Both the position numbers and the translations under genes were made by a program. The notes beneath the pieces are model-generated. The model had not been told where the DNA came from. It searched no databases and saw only the letters and a program-made list of their open reading frames with translations. 64,000 nt of DNA from Myotis daubentonii (taxonomy: Eukaryota > Chordata > Mammalia > Chiroptera > Vespertilionidae), in the NCBI RefSeq assembly GCF_963259705.1, contig NC_081851.1:61836855-61900854 (forward strand), in the 5' to 3' direction. Shown here piece after piece: positions 28,830-40,363 of this stretch. Within the stretch, counting starts at the first letter, position 1. Every line of letters starts with the position of its first letter.

Positions 28830-29700
28830 ATGGAAACATCAGCGTCTCCAGGGTGTCCTGGGATGCAGATGCAGCAGTGGGAGAGCGCGGGCCTCGTGGG
28901 TCCCGAGTGGGCGGCAGCGCGGCCATGCGCTCCCACCTCCCTGCGGGCGGTCACCGGCCAGACACACTTCCTGCGCCTGTCAGCAGCCCCGTTGGACCCA
29001 GCCGAGGGGAGGCCGGTGACCTCATCCAGCTTCCGCGGCGTCCCCGAGGCTAGCGAGGCCCCCTGGTGAGGACGCAGAGCCCCCGCTCCCCTGGGATCCC
29101 GAAGTGGCACGGCTGCTGGGGCCGGGGACCGCCGCTCCGCCCCGCCTCCCTCGCTGCCTAGGTGGGCTCGCCCGGCCCCAGATCCCCGCACCCGGCAAGA
29201 GCCGCCCAGGTACCATCGCGTAACAGCAGTCCCTCACCTTCTCCTGGGTCCAGGCTGCGGCGCCCCGACTGATCCCCTCGGTTGCCAGGGGCAGGGCGGC
29301 CAGCAGCAGCAGGTGGAGGGCGCCCAGGACGCGCCGGTGCCCGCCGCCTGCCATCTCTCCAAGGCTATCTGCGCCCCGGTCCCTGCGCCGCCTGCGGTCG
29401 CGGTCACGGTCACGAGCCTGGGAGCGCGCGTCCTTCGCCTTCCCTCTTCTCCACCCTGGGGTGGACTGCGCCCGCCCCCCCATCTCCTCCCCGTCGCCTC
29501 CCCGCTGCGCTGCGCAGCGCAGGCTGAAGCCGCAGCTCTCCTCTCCCCTCCTCCCCCTCCCCCATCCCGACCTTAGCAACCCCCGGGCTGGGCTGTTCTG
29601 GAAGGCTGGAGCTTCCGAATCCCAGGGAACGGAGACGGCTGCTTCCTTGTCTTGGGGAGGACGAGGAGAAGGAAGGAAGAGACGGGGAGAGGCATTTTTA
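28830..29700 (-). promoter_or_regulatory. QPCT: QPCT promoter region, CpG-rich
   Basis: This is a GC- and CpG-rich block around exon 1. The stretch just upstream of the start codon on the QPCT strand (29355-29580) is densest in CpG and includes a short CGGTCA/CGGTCG repeat near 29397-29415. Transcription presumably begins here. I see no convincing TATA box, as is usual for CpG promoters. Boundaries are by eye. Confidence 0.65.
29238..29354 (-). CDS. QPCT: QPCT exon 1 (start codon, signal peptide)
   Basis: The exon encodes residues 1-39. It starts at the ATG on the complement of 29352-29354, giving MAGGGHRR, then a leucine-rich core (LGALHLLLLAALPLA) typical of a cleaved signal peptide, and ends ...WTQEK. 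The donor GTGAGG follows at the complement of 29232-29237, and the exon ends on a codon boundary. The reading frame is open far upstream, but that extension is Arg-rich and CpG-driven. The family start (MAGG...) followed by a signal peptide decides the chosen ATG. One residue fewer than human explains the 360 versus 361 length. Confidence 0.94.
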
Positions 29701-29784
29701 TGATCTCCAGGGCCATCACAGGGAAGAGCAAGGGGAGCGAGGTTTCATCAGACCCGGTGCGGTTATGAAGTGTCTTCCCACAGT

Positions 29785-29900
29785 TCTGTACCGGGCACTG
29801 TCCTGGGTGCTTGTCCCATGTCCCCTCATTTAGTCTTCATAAACATCATACCGATTTACAGATGTGCAAACGGAGACTCCCCGCCCTCCATACAAAGCCT
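29785..29900 (-). repeat. MIR-like fragment
   Basis: Antisense order GGCACTGTCCTGGGTGCTTG, CTCATTTAGTCTTCATAAAC, GATTTACAGATGTGCAAACG. Confidence 0.65.
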
Positions 29901-30532
29901 GAACCCAGAGCCCATCTTACCTTTCCTCTTTTTTCTCACAAACACTTACCTTGCCAAACTGGGTAAAAGTCTGGTTAAAGGGATTACCTGACATAAGCAA
30001 GATCTAGAATGTCCACCGTGGTTCTTTAGGCAGTCTTCTTCCACAATGCAGCCCCTCAAAAGGTAGAGCTAAACACAACTGGATTTACTTTGTAGCATCA
30101 AAGATCACTGATCAAGATAATCCTGGAAAAAATAAAACAGTATCTCTACTTTGTGGGTGTCTGGTCTAAGTTGTCAGGACAATGACTGCACCGTCCTCTT
30201 TTTCTTCCACAGTGAGGATGAGGGTGTGGCCTCTCCTGAGTCATCTCCTAGGAACATATAGATCCCAAAAAATATCACAACAGGACACGTTGAAACTTAC
30301 CTGTTTCCCCAAGAGCAAATGTCTGAAGGTAATGGAGCCAGCCTTCTGGCTGACTTGGACTATTTTCTAGGCTTGGCTGTTAGAATGAGTTTAAAAGAGA
30401 GGGCTGACCAGAGAAGACACTGCTCTGCCCTCCTCTGGAGCTACAGGGGAAGACAGGATTTAAGTACCTATTTTCCTGATGTTCCGAATTACTAACCCTA
30501 TTCATGGCCGAGAGTTTTGACAATTGGACCCT

Positions 30533-30580
30533 TCAAGCTTACGCAAAATTAAATAATCAAGCTTACGCAAAATTAAATAA
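30533..30580 (+). repeat. Perfect 24-bp tandem duplication
   Basis: Two adjacent identical units, each beginning TCAAGCTTACGC (30533-30556, 30557-30580). Confidence 0.95.
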
Positions 30581-30668
30581 CTTCTTTATTACATTCACGG
30601 ACAGTACAATAGTCAGAACAAAACCACTATCACATGTCTCAATACGTTTCCTCTCTTGTTGCCTAAAC

Positions 30669-30879
30669 CAGTGGTTGGCAAACTGAGGATCCTGAGCCAC
30701 ATGCGGCTCTTTGGCCCCTTGAGTGTGGCTCTTCCACAAAATGCCGACATCTGCGCATGGGCCACGAAGTTTCAATCCCACTGTATGTGCGCGCCCGCAC
30801 GTGGTATTTTGTGGAAGAGCCACATTCAAGGGGCCAAAGAGCTGCATGTGGCTCGCTAGCCGCAGTTTGCCGACCACTG
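30669..30879. mobile_element. Palindromic hAT MITE
   Basis: Near-perfect terminal inverted repeats CAGTGGTTGGCAAACTG / CAGTTTGCCGACCACTG. The arms are long and self-complementary (GCGGCTCTTTGGCCCCTTGA against TCAAGGGGCCAAAGAGC). Flanked by the 8-bp duplication GCCTAAAC / GCCTAGAC. Confidence 0.9.
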
Positions 30880-31802
30880 GCCTAGACCAACCTTGAAATA
30901 GTGGGTTTACTGAGAGTCTAGGTAACTAACCATCAGCCTAATCGTTTTTCTTACCCTATTACCTTTTTATCTTTCTACAATATGGTTCCTATTTTTGTAA
31001 AAATGGGAGGCGGAAATAGCAAAGCTATATGAAACAAGAGGTTAAAGATAATATCATGCCAAGTATAAGCAATTCAAAATAAGAAATAAGGAAAAGCTTG
31101 AGTTAAAGTGTTAACACATAACTTGATTTTCCATTCCTGAGGGTTCTCCAAGTTTGGTTGTATTTCAGTCAGTAAGACGCGGTGGCAGTTTGGATCTACA
31201 GGAAGCAGACTAGGAGACAGAGTTTAGCATTCAGGATGTGTATTAGGGAGTGCCCCTGGGACAAACCCCTGAGGGAGGGGGCGGGAGGAACGCGACTGAG
31301 CTGACTGAGCTGAGAGTAAATGTCGTGGGGAAGGGGGCCCCTCTCCACAGCCTCACCTAGCCCCACAGGGGGCCCAGGAGCTGAAATCGCCTGGCAGAGA
31401 TGCCCCACAGTGAGTCAGAATTGCTGGAGCTTGATACCCCCACTTCAATGGGGTACTTCCTGCAAGCAGCTCTCTGCAGCCAGAGGACTTGACAGCTAGA
31501 GGCTGTCTGCCAAGAACACTAACAGCAGGAACAGTCCCTCCCTGAAGGGGGATCTGAGCAGTGCATTCCTGTATCCACCACTAATGCATTTGTATAATGT
31601 ATCTTGAACAGATCTAAAACATTTTGCATAAGGAGCTGATGTTAGTAAACGGTGTTTTACACATGTGGGCTTTCCTGACAACTTGCTGTAAATCTACAAA
31701 CCCAACACAGCTCTCTATTTATGTATCCCTACTTTCTTTATTCATATCTTTTCTTGCGCCTTATATACTAAATATCCTTCTCCCCTTTCCTTCACTCATT
31801 CT

Positions 31803-31816
31803 CCCCCCCCCCCCCC
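31803..31816. repeat. Poly(C) tract
   Basis: C homopolymer in the intergenic region; prone to assembly length error. Confidence 0.7.
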
Positions 31817-32205
31817 ACTCTGGAAACTGTCAGAAATTCCTGGTATCTACTTTTTTTTTTTAATATCTGCTATTTTTTTTCATTACTGCAACTTTTCCAC
31901 TCTTTAGACTCTTCCTGTAGAAGATAACCCATGACTATTACATTTAATTAAACAAATTGACGCTGTTTTTCATCATTGCAAAAAATTTTGTTTATGCAAG
32001 GATAGCCCTAGTCACAGGTGGAGTCATTATCGTTTTTATTATAGTATAAACCCTATCCTGTTGGTTTGAAGCACATTAAGAACCCAACTGCTAAAAAAGA
32101 TCTTCCCCATGCAGTTGCCTTGGCAGGATTTTCATACACTTGGTCCCACCTGTAAAGTGACACCAATGGACTAAAGCATTCATGACCAAAAACTTCTGTT
32201 AAAAC

Positions 32206-32474
32206 AAGTTCTCAAAATGTGATCCGTGGGCCCCCAGGGGATTCTCCAAGACTCTTTTAGATGTCTGAGAGGTCAACTCAATTTTTATCATAATACCAAA
32301 GCAAGATTTCCTTTTTCTCACTGTATTAAGTTGGCACTAATATTGCAAAAGCAATGGTGGGTAAAACTCTCACATCTTGGCACTTACCAAGACGGGACAC
32401 AAAAAGCTGTACTATTACAAAAAACAAAACTGTACTTGTAGTCATTGTATTCTTCACTGCCCTGCATGGCAAAG

Positions 32475-32543
<69 letters not shown>

Positions 32544-32670
32544 AGAGAGAGAGAGAGAGAACAGTGTGATAAAAGAAAAAGAGCTAGTCTCACTTAAGAA
32601 TATCATTGATGAAACAATAAAAATTGTGATTATTAAATTTCAACTTTTGAGTACATTACATGTCTTTTTA
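32206..32670 (+). mobile_element. Ancient hAT element, left part
   Basis: Begins TTCTCAAAATGTGATCCGTGGG and contains AAAGCAATGGTGGGTAAAAC, motifs of an old mammalian hAT (Tip100/Zaphod-like) transposon. A (GA)n tract (about 32470-32560) has grown inside it. The right part resumes at about 35873. Confidence 0.6.
32468..32560 (+). repeat. (GA)n microsatellite
   Basis: Long AGAGAG array with few interruptions; it produces spurious Arg-Glu and Ser-Leu ORFs. Confidence 0.95.
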
Positions 32671-33446
32671 ACAGCTTTTTTGAGATATAATTAAGCTGAA
32701 CATATTTAAAGTATACAACCTGATGGGTTTTAACATGTTTACAACATAAAACTGTCAGCGCAATCAAGAGATTGAACATATCCATTTCTTACCCATGGGT
32801 TATTTAAATTGTGTTATTTAGTTTCCAAATAGTTAAGGATTGCCCTGATATCTTTTTGTTATTGATTTCAAATTTAATTCTGTCATGGTGAGGGAACAGA
32901 CTTGGTATGAATGAATTCTTAAAATTTTTTTTGAGAACTGTTTTATAGCCCAGAATATGACCCATCTTGGTAAATATTCCTTCTGTACATGAAAAAGCTG
33001 TGTATTCTTCTGTTATTGGATAGAATGCTTTATAAATGTCATTTAGATCTAGGTATTTGGTAATGTTCCCGAAATCCACCATATAATAACGGATTTTCTT
33101 TCTACCTGTCCTATTGATTACTACGAGAGTGGTGTTAAAATCTCTGACTATAATTGTGGATTTGCCTATTTCTTTTGGTTCTATTAATTTTTACATAATG
33201 TATGTCTAAGCCTTAGTAAGTGCATAAATGTTTATGATTATAATTTCTTTTTGACAATTTGACCTCTTTATCATTATGAAGTAAACCTCTGTATACTTGG
33301 TAATATTCTTTGCTCTGAAATTTACTTTTTTTCTATTCTTAATATAGCCATTTAACTTTTTTAAAATTAGCCTTAGCAAGGTATATTTTTTCCATCCTTT
33401 TTACTTTTAAACTGTTTTCTTATAATACATACAAAGTAGGTTTTTT

Positions 33447-33665
33447 GCCTGGCCAGTGTGCTCAGTGGTTCAGCATATGATCAAGAAGGTCAATATTCAA
33501 TTTCGGGTCAAGGTACATGCCCGGGGTTGCGGGCTCCATCCCCAGTGTGGGGCATGCAGGAGGCAGCCAATAGATGATCAATGATTCTCTCTCATCACTG
33601 ATGTTTCTCTCTCCCTCCCTCTCCCTTCCTCTCTGAAATCAATAAAAATATACTTTTAAAAAATA
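33447..33665 (+). repeat. tRNA-derived SINE, older bat family
   Basis: Head GCCTGGCCAGTGTGCTCAGTGG, body CAGGAGGCAGCCAATAGATG, A-rich tail; inserted in the ancient L1. Confidence 0.88.
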
Positions 33666-33979
33666 AAGATGTTGCTCAAATGTCTTGTTGCTTACTTTGT
33701 TTCTGATAAGAAATTGACTGTCATCCTAATCTTTGTTCCTCTGCATGCAATGTGCCTCAGTCTGTCTTAAGATTTTTCTCTTTATCACAGTTTTTAAGCA
33801 ATTTGACTACGATGTGCCTTGGTAGGGTTTTTTCTTTGTTTCTTTACATTCTTTTGCTTGGGGTTCATAAAGTTTCTTGGATCAGTGGGTTTTAAGTTTT
33901 CATCAAATTTGGAAAAATTTTGCCATTATTTCTTCAAATTTTTATTCCCCCTCCTTGAGGGATTCCAATTATATATAAA

Positions 33980-34352
33980 CTAGAGGACCAGTGCACAACA
34001 TTCGTGCACTGGGGGTGTGGGGGGGGGGGTCCCTCAGCCCAGCCTGCACCCTCTTGCAGTCTGGGACCCCTCGGGGATGTCTGACTCCCAATGGCTCTAA
34101 GCTGGCAGGCAGACATCCCCCGAGGGGTTCTTAGCACTGCCGCGGAGGCGGGAGAAGCTCCCACTATCACCGCTGTGCTCCCCAGCAGTGAGCCCAGCTT
34201 CTAGCTGAGCAGCGCTCCCCCTATGAGAGTGCACTGACCACCAGGGGGCAGCTTGTGCGTTGAGCATCTGCCCCCAGTCATCAGTGTGTGTCATAGTGAC
34301 CAGTCATTCCGCTGTTCGGTCTATTTGCATATTAGTCTTTTATTATATAGGA
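33980..34352 (-). mobile_element. HeliBat-type Helitron
   Basis: The minus-strand 3' end (hairpin GTGCACGAATGTTGTGCAC, then CTAG) is at 33980 and the 5' end (TCCTATATAATAAAAGAC) at 34352. Contains CTGACCACCAGGGGGCAG at 34234-34251. Confidence 0.87.
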
Positions 34353-34701
34353 CTAGAGGCCCGGTGCATGGATTTGTGCACCGGTGGGGCCTGGCCTGTG
34401 CCCTCTCACAAACCAGGACCCCTTGTGGGATGTTGGAGACCTGGTGCACGGATTCGGCCCAATCCCCACAGGCCAGGCCAAGGGACCCCACTGGTGCACA
34501 AATCTGTATACCGGGCCTCTAATATGCATATAAGATCTTTGGTTGATCTCTTCCCACCCTCCCCTCTCCCCACTTCCCTCTGAGATTCATCAGTCTGTTC
34601 CATTTTTCCATGCCCATGCATTGAGCATCTGCCCCCTGGTGGTCAGTGTGCATCATAGCTACTGGTTGAACAAACAGTTGCTTAGGCTTTTATATATATA
34701 A
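34353..34701 (-). mobile_element. Rearranged Helitron containing an L1-like segment
   Basis: Starts with a Helitron 3' end (34353), has a second, inverted terminal hairpin at about 34490-34522, and then a stretch resembling L1 3' UTR (TTTGGTTGATCTCTTCCCAC, compare 6311-6345). It resumes with the Helitron CTGCCCCCTGGTGGTCAG (34629-34646). Confidence 0.7.
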
Positions 34702-35029
34702 AGTTCTTTGAAGTTTTCCTACAGGTCACTAGTGCTATATTTTTTCTACTTTTTATCTGTCTAGTTTATATTTCTACATCTTCAAGTTCACTGGTCTTTC
34801 ATTGGCAGTGTCTAATCTGTTGTTAATTCCATCCAGTGTTCTTTTTGTCCCAGACATTGCTTTTTTGCCGTCTCTAGATGTTTAATTTGGATTTTCTTCA
34901 TACCATCTGTGTCTCTCCTTAACATGCTCAACCTTTTCTCTACCTTTGAATATATGGAATATAATCATGACAGCTGTTTTACTATTCTTATCTAATTTAT
35001 CATCTGTGCCATTTCTTTTTGTTTTTTTT

Positions 35030-35034
35030 TTTGT

Positions 35035-35067
<33 letters not shown>
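35030..35067 (+). repeat. (TG)n microsatellite
   Basis: Run of TG units after a T-rich stretch inside the ancient L1. Confidence 0.9.
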
Positions 35068-35872
35068 TTCTTTAATTTTTCTCCCCATTATGGGTTGTAT
35101 GTTCCCACTTCTTTGCATGCTTGGTAATTTTTTTTTATTAGAGACCAGCTGTTATGAATTTTACTTTTTTGGGTGCTGGACATACGTGTCATTTCCTTAA
35201 ATATTCTTGATCTTTGTTCTGAGACACAGTCGAGTGGGAAAGAGTTCGATCCTGTGGAGGCTTGTTTCTAAATTTTGTTAGGCTGGAACAGAGCAGCCTG
35301 CAATCTGGGTGTAATTTGACCCCCAATGAAACAATACTCTGGGTATTCTACTTTTTGCCCCTTGTATTTTGAAATTTTTCCATTCTGGTGGAAACACAAA
35401 ATGCTCTTGACCCTGTCTGAGCTCTCGGGCTTGTTATGTCTGCTCCTTTTTGGCAGTTTATTCTTCCAACTTGCGTAGTTTCTTCATATGCATAGGCAGA
35501 TCCATCCTCAGCTGAAGTCTTATGAAGATATCTTTATTGCTCTCTGAAGCGCTCCCTACATGAAGCTTGTCTTCTCTCCTCCCACATTCTGTCCTGCAAA
35601 TTATAGCTACTTGGCCTTCCCATATTCTCAAGTCTGTCATTTCATCTCACAGAGATCCCCTGGCTTTGTTTGGATTCCTGCCTCCACAGCATCCTGGAAA
35701 TTCTCTCTATACAGCCATAGGGGGAAAGTCCAGCTCATGACTTTCTTTTTCCTTCTTTCATTGCTCTCCTGGAATGCCTATTTTCCAATATTTGAATATT
35801 ACTGTTAATTTTTTTTTAAGATGGGATGACAAATCCAGCCTGTTACTCCATCTTGACTGGAAGCAGAAGTTG

Positions 35873-36921
35873 AGAGTACCTCTTACTATTCTTCATGACA
35901 ACCTGCGAGGTACAAATAAAGTACTTCTGCTACATACTGGACAGCTGTCTCAAGGAAAAGCACCTCAATGTTTGAGATGCATGAAGAGCCATCTGCTTTT
36001 ATCATAAAATTCTACTCTGCTTGGAAGAATAATTTACTGGTAAGCTGTTATTATTCAGACTTGTATATTTGGCAGGTATTTGTTTGAAAATGAATAAAGT
36101 TTGCCTATGCCTTCAAGAATAATAACTGACAGTATTTATAGCCAATGATAGAACTTGGATCTTTCAAGTAAAAATGGGAATTTTAGAAAACTTGTGTCTG
36201 CTACCATAAGCTTGACAGTTTCCTGATAGTAACAACTTTTCTGACAAAGTCAATTTTAACAAACGTCATTTTAAAACTACTATATAATGAAATGTTCGAC
36301 ATTTGGAATATCTGCAAAACTCAGTGAACCAGCATTTTCCAAATGCTCTATGCCCAATCATAGAGAAAAGATCCATTCAAAGTATAAGGGAGGCCAATGC
36401 ATTTTAATGTCATGGAGTAAAAATTGTTATTTGTATGGTTTCAGATTCCACATTGCAGCAATTTTTTATGACATTGCCATTTGTCATGCTTTGGTTTAAT
36501 AGCGAAAAAAATTATCCAGAATTATCTGAAGAGACTTTAAAATATTCTTTCTTTTTTCTATTACATGTTAGAGTGTGGCAAAATTTTCTTCATATACTTC
36601 AACCAAAATAACATACTACAGCAGATTGAGTGCATAAAGAAATCCAATTGTTTTCTAATAACTCACACATTAAATTTTTTTAAATGTTCAAAAACGCCAA
36701 TCCTCTCACAAAATTCTGTCTTAGAAAACGTAGTGGTTTCATAAGAAAATGTTATTTAAAATATACTGATATACAGCTTTTGTTATTTTTAAATATATCC
36801 ATAATCAAACATATATATAATATCTGGTTTCATTTTCAATACAATAAATATTAATAGACACAATGCACATAAGCAAAAGCTATTTGTGGTCCTGAGAGAC
36901 CAAAACATGTGAGAACTGCTG
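35873..36921 (+). mobile_element. Ancient hAT element, transposase 3' relic and right end
   Basis: Matches, with many lesions, the C-terminal part of a Tip100/Zaphod-like hAT transposase (decayed dimerisation region, for example TTCAGATTCCACATTGCAGC and TCTTCATATACTTCAACCAA). The non-coding 3' end closes with AACATGTGAGAACTGCTG. With 32206-32670 it forms one element split by L1. Not functional. Confidence 0.65.
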
Positions 36922-36989
36922 TGTTAAACTATTTTACCTAGGAGAGATAATACATGAAGCCAATGGAATCATCTAGAAAGATTTTTGTT

Positions 36990-37117
36990 TTTGTTTTTAA
37001 AAAATGGCTAGGTGCCACCCCTACAGGTTCTGATAAAATTAGGCTCGTGTGTGGTCTGGACATCAGGTTTCTTTAAAATTCCCCAGGTGATTCTAGCAGG
37101 ACTGAGAACCACTGCAT
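36990..37117 (-). mobile_element. MER5A-type hAT MITE fragment
   Basis: Antisense: GGTTTCTTTAAAATTCCCCA and GTGATTCTAGCAGGACTGAG, then GAGAACCACTG. Confidence 0.75.
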
Positions 37118-37352
37118 TAATCACATACTCTGAGAAATACATTAGCAAAAACCACATAATAGATTAATGATGACATTAATAATCATGTTGTGTAGTAGCT
37201 ATTTTGTCAGGCCCTGAGGGCAATGGTAAAAAAAGATTGGTAAAGTGGGCCAGCCCTAGACTAATTATGGAGTAGGCAATTTAGATTCAAACCTCCCAAC
37301 TTTCCCCTCACTTTTTGCCTCTGCAGAAACACCTTGCCATTTTTGTTTCTTT

Positions 37353-37680
37353 GTTAATCCTCACCTGAGAATATTTTTTCCATTGCTTTTCAAAGACAGT
37401 GAAGAGTTCAAAGACAGTGAAGGGAGGGAGGAGGAAGGGAAGGAGAGAGGGAGAGAGGGAGAGAGGGAGAGAGGGAGAGAGGGAGAGAGGGAGAGGGGGA
37501 GGGAGAGAGAGAGAGAGAGAGACATCAATGTTAAGAGACACATCAACTGGCTGCCTCCCACGTATGCTGGACAAGGAGCAGGGAGCGAACCCACAACCCA
37601 AGCACATGCCCTAAACTTGGAATAGAACTTGTGACCCTTTGGTGCTCAGGCCAATGCTCTAACCATCAAGCAACACTGCC
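37353..37680 (-). repeat. tRNA-derived SINE with expanded GAGGGA tract
   Basis: Tail AATCCTCACCTGAGAATATT and a complementary tRNA-like head. The usual short GA region has expanded into a roughly 100-bp (GAGGGA)n array at 37425-37525. Confidence 0.75.
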
Positions 37681-38559
37681 TTTTGTGCCTTTAATAGCCA
37701 CGGAGAATATAAAGCAGCCCACATTATATCCCTGCCCAAATCCATCCACCACTGCTTTCAATAATGGAATAAAAATGTTTGCCAAAAAAACAAGTTTGCT
37801 TCTGCAATACAGAGTCAGACTTTTGCTGTTCCCTAGAAATCTCAGGAATCCAGATTTCCTGTAAATCTTCCCAGCTCCTTTCACCACAGATCAGAGGTCA
37901 AGGTGGCAATAAAACTTAGGGAAGAAAACCTCTTTCCCCTGGTTTTCTGGCCCTCTCCCTCCCCAGCCCTTTAGGATAGCAGTTCATGCTCCTCTGAAAG
38001 CAGGGAGAACACGCTTCATAAACCTGGATTCCTTTTCCCAACACTAATCCTGCCCCCAAGCAAAATTCCTTTCATTCTTTTACTGTGTCCTGGTTTTTTA
38101 AAATTGATTTTTCTCTGTGGGCTCTGAAAAAGAAAAGGCTTCAAAATCCAAAAAAAAAATAAATTTTACTTCACTCAAAGAGAGGAGACGAGAGAGAATC
38201 AAAAAAGGGGAAGCAAAGAGAAATTTCATCTCCTTACAACTCAATGAAGAGCCTTGATGGATACAATACCAAAACTGACTGCAATGTGAAGTTTCAGTCA
38301 ATTGATTGTTAGCAAGCGTAGATAAACACATAGTGTATGTATCTATATTTATAGATACATTTCAACTTTTTATTCAGAAAATTGTCTATAATAAACTTAT
38401 TTTGCATCTTACAGGATCAAGTAGGTGACAGGGCACCAAGTTCTGGACTATATCAATGATAGTATGTGAAAGACAAAAAGCTGTTAGCTCAAGAACTTGT
38501 TTCCACTCACAGTTACTGGCTACATTTTTATGGTGTTAAGTTAAAAATATGATCAAGGA

Positions 38560-38735
38560 TGTTAGGTGTGTCAATAAGAAGTTTTTAAAGGACCTCTAAT
38601 TCTGTAAATTAGGATGATGAGAGATATTATCATCTTCATTGTCAATAAGAAAATTAAAGCACAGGGAAGTTAAGTAACCTGCCCAGGGGCACGCAAAGCC
38701 AGTTCCAGGGCAGCCAGTGCACTTTTACTCTAACC
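38560..38735 (-). repeat. MIR SINE, antisense
   Basis: Core order ...AAAGCACAGGGAAGTTAAGT, AACCTGCCCAGGGGCACGCA, ...GCCAGTTCCAGGGCAGCCAG. Confidence 0.75.
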
Positions 38736-38739
38736 TACA

Positions 38740-40130
38740 GGTTTTTCCAGTTTCAAAGGAGAGCATTTCAGTAGTCAGTAAAATCCAACGTTTACTGTGC
38801 CAAGGTGAACTTTTGCTGAATGTAAAGCCAGACACCTATGAAATTATTTTATTTCCAAGTTATAAGCAGAATAAGCATTTGGTGTTGCTTTCTCTCCTTT
38901 AATAGATATCTAATGTCATATTTATTAGAAGGGGAAAAGGTGAACTTTTCAAAAAGAGTCAATACTAAACTGTAAGTTAATAGGATTTAAGTCACGGCTG
39001 AGGCACTTTGTTGTCTTTTGTTTTGGGGGTCACTTATGGATTTTCAAAGATATTCTATTCTATTTATCTATTTTAATGATATAAAGTTGTGAGGTTTTTC
39101 TACTGATCAGGCTACACAGACTGTAATCAGATTTAACTATAAAAGTACTCTTTTTCTCTATTTTGTCATCTTGATACAGTATTAATTGTGATGGTTAATT
39201 AGGCCCTTTCTGACTCTTCATGAAAGGACAATTGTTCCAAGAATAATTTTCAAGTCATAGCAAAAAAATAAAGCTTGTTTTTAAGATTCAGGTGAGGCAC
39301 AGCAGCCTCAAATAAAAGAGGAAGAAGGACTCTAAAATCTCTTTCCACAGGATTCAAAATTAGAATGTTAAAAAGCAAATAAAAATGACACAAATTCACA
39401 GAAAATAGCAACAGTTATTTAAAAAACAATTTGACTATGCCACACATAGCTATTAATAATAGAAAGTTGCAACACACTATCATAACCCAAATTCTGCCTT
39501 AAACCACATATGTTCATATATATTTCTTTATTTTTGGTTAAAATTAGAATGAATTTATGCTGTTTGTTTTATTTATATATATCTGAAAATATTAGCATAG
39601 TATTTCAAGCGTTTTAGGACTTCTAAAACAATACAGACTGTGGTCATAAAAAATCCTTTCTGCCCAATGGTCTGTATTTACATCATTATCCAGACTATAA
39701 TAAATTAAATGGAGTTATCCACCTTCAATTTTAAAGTTTGAAAAAGCATTTCAACACAGCTGAGCATCAGCACCAGGCCAAGAGTGTACCTAAATTTCCC
39801 TTAAAAAGAAGCTAAATTACTCAGCATACAATTTTAGTGAGACTAATCCCCTTCTGTCACTGGTCAAACCATGATCTTTTGTGGGTTTTACTCAGTAAGT
39901 CACATACCTATTATGGGGAACACTAAAGTTTGAATTTAGAGACCTGTAAGAAAGCAAATGATATTAATTTACTTTCATGATGTATCTGTTTAGTTCTCCA
40001 AGAAAATCCTTCTAACAGATTAAGATTAAATATATACTTCAAATTAAGAAGAAACAAAATTGTAATTTTAGAAAAGTGGGCTGGGAGGAAATTTCATAAA
40101 CAAATGAAGTGCTCATAGATAAACTGTGCA
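38740..40130. other. Intergenic, nothing recognised
   Basis: AT-rich unique-looking sequence with short chance ORFs only. Confidence 0.55.
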
Positions 40131-40134
40131 TCTT

Positions 40135-40363
40135 TTTTTTTAATTTTTCTTTTTTTAGTTTTTTATTGCTTTCAGAGAGGAAGGGAGAGGGGGAGAGAGA
40201 CAGAAAAATCAATGATGAGAGAGAATCATTGATCGACTGCTTCCTGCATGCCCTTCACAGGGGATAAAGCCCACAACCTGGACATGTGCCCCGACGGGGA
40301 ATCGAACCGTGACCTCCTGGTTCATAGGTCAACGCTCAACCACTGAGCTATGCTGGCCAGGCT
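40135..40363 (-). repeat. tRNA-derived SINE with near-perfect TSD
   Basis: Flanked by AAACTGTGCATCTT (40121-40134) and AAACTATGCATCTT (40364-40377). Confidence 0.9.

Larger units (their letters stand above)
32673..35872 (-). mobile_element. Ancient L1 LINE, antisense, inserted in the hAT element
   Basis: Highly diverged L1: 3' end near TTTTTTGAGATATAATTAAG, ORF2-like pieces (for example TATAGCCCAGAATATGACCC and GTGGTGTTAAAATCTCTGACTATAATTGT split over the same stretch), and a 5' part ending in CTCCATCTTGACTGGAAGCAG. Interrupted by a SINE (33447-33665) and Helitrons (33980-34701). No coding capacity remains. Confidence 0.75.

Noticed and set aside
29022..29579. 185-residue minus-strand ORF as a longer QPCT N terminus
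   Set aside because: The upstream part is Arg-rich CpG-island translation, and the ORF runs past the exon 1 donor. The true start is the MAGG... methionine followed by a signal peptide.
32354..32593. Arg-Glu and Ser-Leu repeat ORFs
   Set aside because: Translations of a (GA)n microsatellite.
33934..34583. Possible autonomous Helitron coding region
   Set aside because: No Rep or helicase motif; elements are only a few hundred bases long and non-autonomous.
37361..37625. Repeat-rich ORFs on both strands near 37.4 kb
   Set aside because: Translations of the (GAGGGA)n expansion in a SINE.
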